DNA of 8,445 nucleotides from an uncultured Collinsella sp. (GCA_902478995.1 CABSNF010000080.1:1-8445), one strand, 5' to 3'; counted from the stretch's first letter, positions 1 through 6,928 are shown. The notes: generated by a model from the letters alone, not told the origin. Made by a program: numbers and translations.

Positions 1-12
1 GGTCGGAGGGGT

Positions 13-91
13 GGCTTTGTAAAGCCGTTTGTCTCCACCCGCGTAGCGGGTGGTTTAAAGCTGGCCGCTGCGCGGCCAGCGGACTAAAGTC
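13..91. repeat. Cluster of four tandem short-loop palindromes (REP-like or IS200/IS605-end-like)
   Basis: Four perfect stem-loops follow one another: GGCTTT/AAAGCC (13-18/21-26, 2-nt loop), CCACCCGC/GCGGGTGG (35-42/46-53, loop GTA), GCTGGCCGC/GCGGCCAGC (60-68/72-80, loop TGC) and GACT/AGTC (82-85/88-91, 2-nt loop). The linkers are AT-rich (GTTTGTCT, TTTAAA). None of the stems is followed by a run of T, so simple terminators are unlikely. Compact hairpins with tiny loops joined by AT-rich linkers are known from REP/BIME elements and from the subterminal ends of IS200/IS605-type elements. Which of these applies cannot be decided without other copies. The element may continue left of the window. 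Confidence 0.5.
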
Positions 92-94
92 TTG

Positions 95-130
95 AACAAA
101 AACCGGGGCCCGCATGATGCGGACCCCGGC
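95..130 (-). terminator. Rho-independent terminator of the glutamine synthetase gene
   Basis: Read leftward, a 12-bp stem (arms 118-129 and 103-114) with a 3-nt loop is followed by UUUUUG (98-102 and beyond). The only irregular pair is C·A on the plus strand, which becomes an acceptable G·U wobble in the leftward transcript. This shows the hairpin serves the minus strand. It starts about 30 bp beyond the glutamine synthetase stop codon at 161-163. Confidence 0.88.
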
Positions 131-160
131 TCAATACCGTGACGATATGTCAGTTACGCT

Positions 161-2248
161 CTACACATAGAACAGAATGTCGTCGTAGGTCGGGACCGGC
201 CAGTAGTCAGCGGCCACGATCTCCTCCATGGCGTCCACGGCGGCACGCAGCGCATCCATAGCGGGAACGACCTCGTGCGCGTACACGTTGGCCTGCTCCT
301 GGCCATCGAGAGCCTCGGCCTTCTGATGCACGACGTCGAGCGCCTTGATGGAGTCGTTGATGGCAGTGATACCGTTGCAGAGCTTGTTGAGCGTGTTCTG
401 CTCGCACTGCATGGCGGCCTCAGCACCGGCGGCACGAATAGTCTCAAGGCCCTTAGCGACCTTGGTGGCATAGGCGGTAATGACCGGGCGATAGGTACGA
501 CGCGCCTCGCGAACCATCGTGGTGGCCTCGATGTTCATGAGCTTGTTGTACTTCTCGAGCTTGCAGTCGTAGCGGCACTGGGCCTCGGCCTTGGTCAGGA
601 CACCCGTCTCCTCAAAGAGTGCGATGGCCTTATCGGAAACAAAGGCGGGCAGGGCGTCGGCCGTGGTCTTGTTGTTGGCAAGGCCGCGCTTCTCGGCCTC
701 GACGGGCCACTCATCGGAGTAGCCGTCACCGGAGAACAGGATGCGCTGGTGGTCGGTCAGGACCTTCTTGCAGTACTCGAGCGCAGCGTCCTGGAACTCA
801 TCCTCGGGCGTACCCTCAAGCGCGTCGGCGAAGGACTTGAGCGACTTGGCCACGGCGGCATCGAGCACCAGGTTGGAGTCGGAGACGTTCTGCTCGGAGC
901 CGCAGGCACGGAACTCGAACTTGTTGCCGGTGAAGGCAAACGGGGAGGTGCGGTTGCGGTCGGTGTTGTCCTGCATCAGCTTGGGCAGAGTATCGGCGCC
1001 CAAGTCGAGCACGCCGCGCGTGGCATGGACGGAAGCCTTGCCATCGATGATCTTCTCGACGACCTCGGTAAGCTGGTCGCCCAGGAAGATGGACATAATC
1101 GCCGGAGGAGCCTCGTTGGCGCCCAGACGATGGTCGTTACCGGCCGAGGCAACGGAGGCACGCAGGAGCTCCTGATAGTTATCGACGGCCTCGATCACCG
1201 CGGTGAGGAAGACGATGAACTGCAGGTTGTCGAGCGGGGTGTCGCCCGGATCGAGCAGATTCTCGGACTCGGTGCCAAGCGACCAGTTGTTGTGCTTGCC
1301 CGAACCATTGATGCCCTCAAAGGGCTTCTCGTGCAGCAGGCAGACCAAGTCGTGGCGGGAGGCGATGAGCTTCATCTTCTCCATCATGACCAGATTCTGG
1401 TCGATGGCCTCGTTGACTTCGCCATAGACGGGGGCAAGCTCATGCTGGCAGGGAGCAACCTCGTTGTGCTTGGTCTTGGCGGGAATGCCAAGCGCCCACA
1501 GCTCATCGTCCAGGTCCTTCATGTAGGCCGAGACGGTGGGGCGGATAGCGCCAAAGTAGTGCTCCTCGAGCTCCTGGCCCTTGCATGGAGCAGCACCAAA
1601 GAGGGTGCGGCCGGTGATGACCAGGTCCTTGCGCTTGCGGTAGGCGTCCTTCTTGATCAGGAAGTACTCCTGCTCGTCGCCCACGGAAGGAACGACCTTC
1701 TTGGGGGTCTTGCCAAACAGCGCCAAAACGCGCTTGGACTCACGCGAGAGCGCGGTCATGGAGCGCAGCAGCGGGGTCTTCTTGTCCAGGGCCTCGCCCG
1801 TGTAGGAGCAGAAAGCCGTGGGGATGCACAGGACGTCGTCCTTGATAAAGGCGGGGCTAGTGGGATCCCAAGCGGTGTAGCCACGGGCCTCGAAGGTGGC
1901 GCGCAGGCCGCCGTTGGGGAAGCTGGAGGCATCGGGCTCGCCCTGGATGAGGTTCTTGCCCGTAAACTTGGTAATGGCGGTGCCGTCGTGGTTGGGCTCC
2001 AGGAAGCTGTCGTGCTTCTCGGAAGTAATGCCCGAAAGCGGCTGGAACCAGTGCGCGTAGTGCGTCGCGCCCTTGGAGATGGCCCAGACCTTCATGGCAT
2101 GGGCAACGGCGTTGGCCACATCCAGGTCGAGCGGCTCACCGCCCTCGAGGGTTGCAGCAAGGCGCTTCCAAATGTCCTTGGGGAGGTAGTCCTTCATGAC
2201 TTCCTCAGAGAACACCATGGTCCCGAAGCGGTCAGTAAGATCGGCCAT
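161..2248 (-). CDS. glnN: Type III glutamine synthetase (GlnN family)
   Basis: The 695-residue protein makes glutamine from glutamate, ammonia and ATP in the cytoplasm. Its length fits the GSIII class (about 700 residues) and not GSI/GSII (about 350-470). Visible family segments include LEPNHDGTAITKFTGKN beginning near residue 83, PNGGLRATFEARGYTAWD around 110-130, HNEVAPCQHELAPVYGEVNEA around 262-282, the catalytic-core stretch NGSGKHNNW (314-322, His319), RLGANEAPPAI, and TGNKFEFRACGS with Glu445 and Arg447. The long C-terminal helical region typical of GSIII is present and ends in DDILFYV. The start at 2248 (MADLTDRFG) was chosen because AAGGGAG lies 6 nt upstream. An in-frame ATG at 2311 would add 21 unconserved-looking residues. 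The gene is monocistronic, with a leftward terminator downstream and a GlnR-box-like array upstream. No frameshift or missing core motif was seen. Confidence 0.96.
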   Translation of the reverse strand: MADLTDRFGTMVFSEEVMKDYLPKDIWKRLAATLEGGEPLDLDVANAVAHAMKVWAISKGATHYAHWFQPLSGITSEKHDSFLEPNHDGTAITKFTGKNLIQGEPDASSFPNGGLRATFEARGYTAWDPTSPAFIKDDVLCIPTAFCSYTGEALDKKTPLLRSMTALSRESKRVLALFGKTPKKVVPSVGDEQEYFLIKKDAYRKRKDLVITGRTLFGAAPCKGQELEEHYFGAIRPTVSAYMKDLDDELWALGIPAKTKHNEVAPCQHELAPVYGEVNEAIDQNLVMMEKMKLIASRHDLVCLLHEKPFEGINGSGKHNNWSLGTESENLLDPGDTPLDNLQFIVFLTAVIEAVDNYQELLRASVASAGNDHRLGANEAPPAIMSIFLGDQLTEVVEKIIDGKASVHATRGVLDLGADTLPKLMQDNTDRNRTSPFAFTGNKFEFRACGSEQNVSDSNLVLDAAVAKSLKSFADALEGTPEDEFQDAALEYCKKVLTDHQRILFSGDGYSDEWPVEAEKRGLANNKTTADALPAFVSDKAIALFEETGVLTKAEAQCRYDCKLEKYNKLMNIEATTMVREARRTYRPVITAYATKVAKGLETIRAAGAEAAMQCEQNTLNKLCNGITAINDSIKALDVVHQKAEALDGQEQANVYAHEVVPAMDALRAAVDAMEEIVAADYWPVPTYDDILFYV

Positions 2249-2269
2249 ACGGAACTCCCTTCGTATCGG

Positions 2270-2288
2270 CACCGCGTGAGAAGCGGTG
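2270..2288 (-). promoter_or_regulatory. Leader hairpin just upstream of the glnN ribosome binding site
   Basis: CACCGC (2270-2275) and GCGGTG (2283-2288) form a perfect 6-bp stem with a 7-nt loop in the glutamine synthetase leader. It ends about 10 nt before the Shine-Dalgarno AAGGGAG (2255-2261). It could shape access to the ribosome binding site or stabilise the mRNA 5' end. A stem this short may also have no role. Confidence 0.35.
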
Positions 2289-2306
2289 TTGATTACTAAC
2301 GAACGA

Positions 2307-2365
2307 GTCATAGCTTAGACTCGCCGTGTTTCCGCGACATTACCGTTATGTTGCTGTCGCGAAAC
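2307..2365 (-). promoter_or_regulatory. Putative glnN promoter with GlnR-box-like four-site array
   Basis: Read leftward from 2365 the sequence is GTTTC-n6-GCAAC-n6-GTAAT-n6-GAAAC, ending at 2328. This matches the spacing of the actinobacterial GlnR box (gTnAc-n6-GaAAc repeated twice), with one mismatch in each of the first three sites and none in the fourth. The region is also an imperfect dyad (GTTTCCGCGACA against TGTCGCGAAAC, one bulge). A -10-like TATGAC lies at 2312-2307, 15 nt beyond the array. The array would then cover roughly -28 to -65, where an activator that replaces a weak -35 would sit. No good -35 hexamer is visible. That GlnR or a similar OmpR-type regulator binds here is inferred. 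Confidence 0.45.
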
Positions 2366-2484
2366 CAATCAATGAGGTTACCCTATCGAGGCGGCGTTGC
2401 CACCCTCAACAGCCAATCAACTGTATAAATAGCAGACCTCTCCCCATGGTTTAAGGGTAGTCAATTTGGGATGGAGCTCTATTA

Positions 2485-2519
2485 ACTGGTATTTTGCATC
2501 AGATACCAGTCTTTATAGT
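2485..2519 (+). promoter_or_regulatory. Perfect dyad with adjoining -10-like box, candidate metF operator/promoter
   Basis: ACTGGTAT (2485-2492) and ATACCAGT (2503-2510) are perfect inverted repeats around a 10-nt spacer. The -10-like TATAGT follows at 2514-2519, so the dyad would overlie the -35 region of a rightward promoter. A perfect 8+8 dyad is the usual form of a dimeric repressor site. It could equally be a hairpin in a longer leader, but no T-run follows, so it is not a standard terminator. The regulator is unknown. Confidence 0.4.
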
Positions 2520-2522
2520 CCG

Positions 2523-2569
2523 TGCCTAGATTAGCCGCTCTGTTATAGAGAAAGCCGATAGCAAGGCAT
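2523..2569 (+). other. Possible folded leader segment upstream of metF
   Basis: TGCCT (2523-2527) can pair with AGGCA (2564-2568), enclosing a small hairpin CTCT/AGAG (2538-2541/2547-2550, 5-nt loop). The helices are short and could be chance. No match to the S-box, THF or SAH riboswitch consensus was recognised. Confidence 0.15.
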
Positions 2570-2625
2570 CTTTGATTGGTATCCTCAAATAGCGAGTGAA
2601 ACTCCACCGTGGCACAGTGGTGCTG

Positions 2626-2631
2626 TAGAAT
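2626..2631 (+). promoter_or_regulatory. Possible -10 box closest to metF
   Basis: TAGAAT lies 43 nt before the metF start, at a typical distance for a short leader. No TTGACA-like hexamer sits 16-18 nt upstream, so the promoter would need an activator or is not real. The same hexamer also occurs at 6966-6971, upstream of the UPF0210 gene. Confidence 0.3.
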
Positions 2632-2674
2632 CCTTACAACACATCACACTATTACGTATCTAGAGGAGCACGAT

Positions 2675-3547
2675 ATGCGCGTCGACGAGGTTTTTAAGCA
2701 GGCAGCATCCCAGGGCACCGCGCCCGTTTCGTTTGAGATGTTCCCGCCCAAGGGCGAGCTGACCCTCGACACGGCTCGCGAAGTGGCAGGCAATCTGTGC
2801 AAGCTTTCGCCGAGCTTTGTCTCGGTCACCTGCTCGGCCGGCGGCTCGGGCAACGGTGCCGCCACCGCCCCCATCGCGCATATGATTACGAGCGAATTCG
2901 ACACGCCCTCGGTGGCACACCTTACCTGCGTGGGCCGGTCGCACGCCGATATCGCCGCCAAGATCGACGAGTATCGCACCGCCGGCGTGGAAAACATCCT
3001 GGCCCTGCGTGGCGATCTCCCTGCCGGCGCGACCGAGGACGACAAGACCGCCTCGGACTACGCCTACGCCCGCGACCTCATCCCCGAGCTCGTCGACGCC
3101 GGCTTTTGCGTGGGCGCCGCAGCCTACCCCGAGGGCCACATTGCCTGTGAGGATCTCAACCTCTCGGTCGAACACCTCAAGCAAAAACAGGACGCTGGCG
3201 CGAGCTTCTTTGTGACGCAGCTCTTCTTTGATAACGAGTGCTTCTACCGTTTTCGCGAGCTTGCCGACAAGGCCGGCATCACCGTGCCCATTACCGCGGG
3301 CATCATGCCGTTTATGGGCAAGTCACAGATCAGCCGCATGGTCTTTATGTGCGGCGCGTCGCTGCCCTCCCCCGTCATCAAGATTCTCGCCAAGTACGAG
3401 AATGACCCCGAGAGCCTGCAGGCAGCCGGTGTAGATTATGCAGCCCGCCAGCTTTGCGACCTCAAGGAGCACGGCGCCGACGGCCTGCACCTGTACACTA
3501 TGAACCATCCTGCGATCGCCGCGACCATTATGGAGCGCCTGGGGTAA
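2675..3547 (+). CDS. metF: Methylenetetrahydrofolate reductase MetF
   Basis: The 290-residue cytoplasmic flavoenzyme reduces 5,10-methylene-THF to 5-methyl-THF, the methyl donor for the MetH encoded two genes downstream. The TIM-barrel family signatures are in order: SFEMFPP with Glu21 (the catalytic Glu28 position of E. coli), AHLTCVG (81-87), ALRGDLP with Asp114 (E. coli Asp120), GAAAYPEGH (147-155), TQLFFD with Gln182 (E. coli Gln183) and TAGIMP. The length is close to E. coli MetF (296). The start at 2675 follows AGAGGAG by 6 nt. An in-frame ATG at 2609 would add 22 residues unlike the family and would lie upstream of the ribosome binding site. Its stop overlaps the next start (TAATG), so it heads a coupled operon. 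The electron donor (NADH, ferredoxin or a partner subunit) cannot be told from sequence. Confidence 0.95.
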   Translation: MRVDEVFKQAASQGTAPVSFEMFPPKGELTLDTAREVAGNLCKLSPSFVSVTCSAGGSGNGAATAPIAHMITSEFDTPSVAHLTCVGRSHADIAAKIDEYRTAGVENILALRGDLPAGATEDDKTASDYAYARDLIPELVDAGFCVGAAAYPEGHIACEDLNLSVEHLKQKQDAGASFFVTQLFFDNECFYRFRELADKAGITVPITAGIMPFMGKSQISRMVFMCGASLPSPVIKILAKYENDPESLQAAGVDYAARQLCDLKEHGADGLHLYTMNHPAIAATIMERLG

Positions 3548-4335
3548 TGGAAAAACCGCACATCGATACAATCGCTGTCGAAGTGCCGGCCGACCTTGCG
3601 TCGCCGGCGCTTTACCGTGTCGATGCTGCGCACCATCCCCGTGTCGACCGTGCCGAGATGCTGCGGTATCTGGGTTACGGCGGCCAGCAGATTGAGCCCG
3701 AGCTGTCGCAGCGTATTGAGCTTGTGGTCGAGCGTCTGGAATTGGACATTGAGCCCCGTGGCGTGCGCCGCGTATTTGCCGTCGATGCCACGAGCGTGGA
3801 CGAGCAGGGCAAGCCTTGCATCCGTCTGGTCGGCACCAATGTTGAGCTGCGCGGTCGCGATATCTATCGACATCTTAAGGACGCCCGTATGGCTGCGCTC
3901 ATGGCATGCACCCTCGGCATGGATGCCGAGCGCCGTTTGCGCACCACGGGAGCCCAACATCCCCTGGAGGGCGCCGTGCTCGACGCCGCATGCTCCGCTT
4001 ACGTGGAAGCCGCCGTAGAGCAAATGGACCAGCGGGTCAAGACGGACGCCGCCGTTCATGGGCTCGCCGGCAACTGGCGCTTCAGTCCCGGCTACGGCGA
4101 CTGCCCGCTTACGGCGCAGCGCTCAATCGTGGCTGCGCTCAACGCCACGCGGCTCATCGGGCTTACCGTCACACCCACCAGCCTGCTCATGCCCACCAAA
4201 AGCGTGACCGCGGTGATCGGCCTATTCGACGGCGAGGTCCACGACGCCCAGAGCCGCCCCACCTGCAATATCTGCCGCATGCGCGAACACTGCCGCTTCC
4301 GCGCCGCCCACACCACCTGCTATTCCAGCCATTAG
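3547..4335 (+). CDS. Stand-alone B12-dependent methionine synthase activation-domain protein
   Basis: This 262-residue protein resembles the C-terminal AdoMet-binding activation domain of MetH, here on its own polypeptide. The clearest signature is RFSPGYGDCPL (178-188), matching the AdoMet-binding RxxPGYxxCP segment of E. coli MetH, followed by LTVTPTSLLMPTKSVTAVIGLF, which matches the domain's TESxAMxPxxSVSG region. The likely role is to bind AdoMet and help remethylate MetH whose cobalamin has been oxidised to cob(II)alamin. The C-terminus has a cysteine cluster, Cys240-x2-Cys243-x5-Cys249-x8-Cys258, absent from the E. coli domain. It could hold an Fe-S cluster or zinc. The start overlaps the metF stop (TAATG), which argues for translational coupling; an earlier in-frame ATG at 3454 lies inside metF. 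Its place directly before a MetH lacking this domain strongly supports the assignment. Confidence 0.88.
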   Translation: MEKPHIDTIAVEVPADLASPALYRVDAAHHPRVDRAEMLRYLGYGGQQIEPELSQRIELVVERLELDIEPRGVRRVFAVDATSVDEQGKPCIRLVGTNVELRGRDIYRHLKDARMAALMACTLGMDAERRLRTTGAQHPLEGAVLDAACSAYVEAAVEQMDQRVKTDAAVHGLAGNWRFSPGYGDCPLTAQRSIVAALNATRLIGLTVTPTSLLMPTKSVTAVIGLFDGEVHDAQSRPTCNICRMREHCRFRAAHTTCYSSH

Positions 4336-4344
4336 GAGCCCCCG

Positions 4345-6903
4345 ATGTTTACTCCGCTTATCACTCATGATTCTGACGGCACTGCATTGGCGGCACCCGT
4401 TGATGCCGCACGTCGCAACGGTGCCACGTACAAGACGCGCACGATCGACGATCTGCGCATTAAGGACGATCGCCTGCACGCCGCCATCGAGGGCACGGGG
4501 CACTTGCTGTTCGACGGCGGTATGGGCACCATGTTGCAGGCCGCTGGTATGAAGGCGGGCGCCCTGCCCGAGCTGCTCAACTTTGAGGAACCCCAGGTTA
4601 TCACTGATATCCAACGTCAATATGTCGAGGCCGGCTGCGACGTGATTACCGCCAACACCTTTGGCGCCAACGCCCACAAGCTCGACGGCGCCGCCACCGT
4701 GGCAGACGTCTTTGCCGCCGCTGTCGCCTGCGCCCGCGAGGCCGGCGCCCGCTACGTCGCCGGCGATATCGGCCCCATCGGCGCGCTGCTTCGTCCCTTA
4801 GGCACCCTCAGCTTTGACGAGGCCTATGACCTCTTTGCCGAGGAAGTGCGCGCCGGCGTCGATGCGGGCGTGGACCTCTTTATTATCGAGACTATGACCG
4901 ACCTGGCCGAGATCAAGGCGGCCGTCCTCGCCTGCCGCGAGAACTCCGACCTGCCCGTCTTTGCCACCATGACCTTCGAGGAAGACGGTCGCACCTTCCT
5001 GGGCACGAGTCCCGAGGTGGCCGCCATCACGCTCGATGCCATCGGCGCCGACGTTTTGGGCATCAACTGCAGCCAGGGACCGGCCGAGCTACGAGGACTC
5101 GCCGCACGTATGCTCACCGTTACCGATAAGCCCATTATGGTGCAGGCCAACGCGGGACTCCCCCATGTGGACGACGACGGCAACACCGTCTTTGATATCC
5201 AAGCCCCCGAATACGCCGAGGCCGTCGCCGGCATGATCGCCGACGGCGTGAGCGTCGTGGGCGGCTGCTGCGGCACCACGCCGGCGCACATGGCGGCCCT
5301 GCGCACGCTTATCGACAACCACACGCCCAGCCCGCGCCGCCGCAAGCCCAGCATGTCGGTCACGAGCGCCCAAACGGTCGTGGACCTTCCCTGCGACGGC
5401 CACAAAATCGCCGTCATCGGCGAGCGCATCAACCCCACCGGCAAAAAGCGCCTGCAGCAGGCCCTGCGCGACGGCGACCTGGACTACGTCGTGAGCCAGG
5501 GTATCAGCCAGCAGGAACAGGGCGCCGACATCCTGGACGTTAACGTGGGCCTGCCCGAGATCGACGAGGTCAAGATCATCCAACAGGCCACTGAGCAGCT
5601 CCAGGGCTCCACGCTGCTGCCGCTGCAGATCGACTCCACCGATCCCGCAGCCGTCGAGGCCGCCGTGCGCCGCTACGCCGGCAAGCCCATCATCAACTCG
5701 GTCAATGGCAAGCAGCAGATCATGGATGAGATCTTTCCGCTGGTCGCCCACTACGGCACCAACGTTGTCGGCCTTACGCTCGACGAAGGCGGCATCCCCG
5801 ATACCGCCGAGGCTCGCTTCGCCATCGCCGAGCGCATCGTGGCCGAGGCTGCCCGTTACGGCATCGGACCGGACCGCATCCTCATCGACTGTCTGGTCAT
5901 GACCGCCTCGACCAATCAACGCCAGGCTGAGCAGATCCTGCGCGCCATGTCCCTGTGCAAGGAGCGTCTGGGCGTCAAATGCGCACTCGGCGTGTCGAAC
6001 ATCAGCTTTGGCCTGCCTGCCCGCCCGCTGCTGGGTTCGGTCTTTTTGGCCGCCGCCTTTGGCGCGGGCCTGGACGCCCCCATCATGAACCCGGGTTCCA
6101 AGCGCTTTATGGACACCGTCTACAGCTATCGCGTCCTGAGCGTTGAGGACGAGGGCTCGACCGGATACATCGAGCGCTACGCCGGCTGGACCGATCCGTA
6201 TAAGATCGCCGCAAACCCGGCAGCAGCTCAGGCCACATCGAGTGATGCCGCGCCTGCCGCAAGCGCCCCCGGCACCGACGGCAACGACGACCCGATTCGT
6301 CGCATGGTCGTCTCGGGCCGCAAAGGCGAGATCGCTGCCGAGACCGAGCGCCTGCTGGCAGACCACGACGCCATGGACCTCATCAACAATCACTTTATCC
6401 CCGCCCTCGACGAAGTTGGCGTCCTCTTTGACCAGGGCAAGTTCTTCTTGCCGCAGCTCATGGCCTCGGCCGAGGCCGCGCGCGTGGGCTTCGACACCAT
6501 CAAGCGCCTGATGCCCGCCGGCGAGATTGCCGACAAGGGCAAAATCTGCGTGGCCACCGTCAAGGGCGACATCCACGATATTGGCAAGAACATCGTCAAA
6601 ATGCTGCTCGACAACTACGGCTACACCGTCTTTGACCTGGGTCGCGACGTCGATCCGCAGGAAGTACTCAAGACCGTCAAGGAGCGCGACATCAAACTCG
6701 TCGGCCTCTCGGCGCTTATGACTACCACAGTCGTCGCCATGGAGGAGACCATCAAGCTGCTTCATACTGAGGTGCCGGGCGTCAAGATCATCGTGGGCGG
6801 CGCCGTACTCACCCCCGAATACGCCAAGCAGATCGGCGCGGACTACTACGCCAAGGACGCCGCCGAAAGCGCTCGCATCGCCGAAGAGGTCTTTGGGCAG
6901 TAA
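4345..6903 (+). CDS. metH: Cobalamin-dependent methionine synthase MetH lacking the activation domain
   Basis: The 852-residue enzyme transfers a methyl group from 5-methyl-THF via cobalamin to homocysteine. Domains in order: homocysteine-binding barrel (about 50-335) with DGGMGTM (57-63) and zinc ligands Cys242 (GINC) and Cys308-Cys309 (GGCC), close to E. coli Cys247/310/311; pterin-binding barrel (about 353-620) with GERINPTGKK; an Ala/Ser-rich linker (about 625-648); cobalamin cap (about 649-725); and cobalamin-binding Rossmann domain (about 735-852) with DIHDIG, in which His744 is the lower cobalt ligand. The roughly 330-residue AdoMet activation domain of E. coli MetH (1227 residues) is missing and is supplied by the preceding gene. 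The start is set by AGGAG 6 nt upstream, which overlaps the stop of that gene. About 35 extra N-terminal residues precede the first conserved block compared with E. coli. Confidence 0.96.
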   Translation: MFTPLITHDSDGTALAAPVDAARRNGATYKTRTIDDLRIKDDRLHAAIEGTGHLLFDGGMGTMLQAAGMKAGALPELLNFEEPQVITDIQRQYVEAGCDVITANTFGANAHKLDGAATVADVFAAAVACAREAGARYVAGDIGPIGALLRPLGTLSFDEAYDLFAEEVRAGVDAGVDLFIIETMTDLAEIKAAVLACRENSDLPVFATMTFEEDGRTFLGTSPEVAAITLDAIGADVLGINCSQGPAELRGLAARMLTVTDKPIMVQANAGLPHVDDDGNTVFDIQAPEYAEAVAGMIADGVSVVGGCCGTTPAHMAALRTLIDNHTPSPRRRKPSMSVTSAQTVVDLPCDGHKIAVIGERINPTGKKRLQQALRDGDLDYVVSQGISQQEQGADILDVNVGLPEIDEVKIIQQATEQLQGSTLLPLQIDSTDPAAVEAAVRRYAGKPIINSVNGKQQIMDEIFPLVAHYGTNVVGLTLDEGGIPDTAEARFAIAERIVAEAARYGIGPDRILIDCLVMTASTNQRQAEQILRAMSLCKERLGVKCALGVSNISFGLPARPLLGSVFLAAAFGAGLDAPIMNPGSKRFMDTVYSYRVLSVEDEGSTGYIERYAGWTDPYKIAANPAAAQATSSDAAPAASAPGTDGNDDPIRRMVVSGRKGEIAAETERLLADHDAMDLINNHFIPALDEVGVLFDQGKFFLPQLMASAEAARVGFDTIKRLMPAGEIADKGKICVATVKGDIHDIGKNIVKMLLDNYGYTVFDLGRDVDPQEVLKTVKERDIKLVGLSALMTTTVVAMEETIKLLHTEVPGVKIIVGGAVLTPEYAKQIGADYYAKDAAESARIAEEVFGQ

Positions 6904-6928
6904 CACAACGGAAACAACCGAGCACCAA

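Larger units (their letters stand above)
2249..2674. other. 426-bp divergent control region between glnN and metF
   Basis: This is the only long non-coding stretch and it is clearly more AT-rich than the flanking genes. It holds the glnN leader hairpin and GlnR-like array, three copies of TTGATTGG (two on the minus strand at 2365-2372 and 2413-2420, one on the plus strand at 2572-2579), a perfect 8-bp dyad at 2485-2510 and several -10-like hexamers (TATAAA 2424-2429, TATAGT 2514-2519, TAGAAT 2626-2631). Only short open frames are present and none has both a start and a convincing ribosome binding site. No complete known riboswitch could be recognised. Confidence 0.8.

Noticed and set aside
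275..2299. A 674-codon plus-strand open frame opposite glutamine synthetase
   Set aside because: It is a codon-bias shadow: Leu/Gly/Val-rich with no recognisable motifs, and it lies wholly over a clear GSIII gene.
2365..2420. The two CCAATCAA direct repeats as a CRISPR-like array
   Set aside because: The repeats are only 8 bp with no third regularly spaced unit. They are better seen as possible binding sites.
2610..2624. Sigma-54-like TGGCAC...TGC upstream of metF
   Set aside because: The GG-to-GC spacing is 9 nt, not the required 10, and the similar string near 6949 has 8.
2591..2635. Cobalamin-riboswitch-like string (AGTGAAACTCC followed by GGTGCTGTA) upstream of metF
   Set aside because: It loosely resembles the GGTGnAAnTCC...GCnACTGT core, but the CCCGC block, the B12-box segment and a closing P1 helix are not visible and only about 40 nt remain before the start codon. 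An Infernal scan with the cobalamin models would settle it.
2609..2674. N-terminal extension of MetF from ATG 2609
   Set aside because: It adds 22 residues unlike the family, and a strong ribosome binding site with correct spacing lies directly before 2675.
3454..3546. Upstream start for the activation protein inside metF
   Set aside because: It would overlap metF by 31 codons, and the residues are arginine-rich shadow sequence; the TAATG junction gives a natural coupled start.
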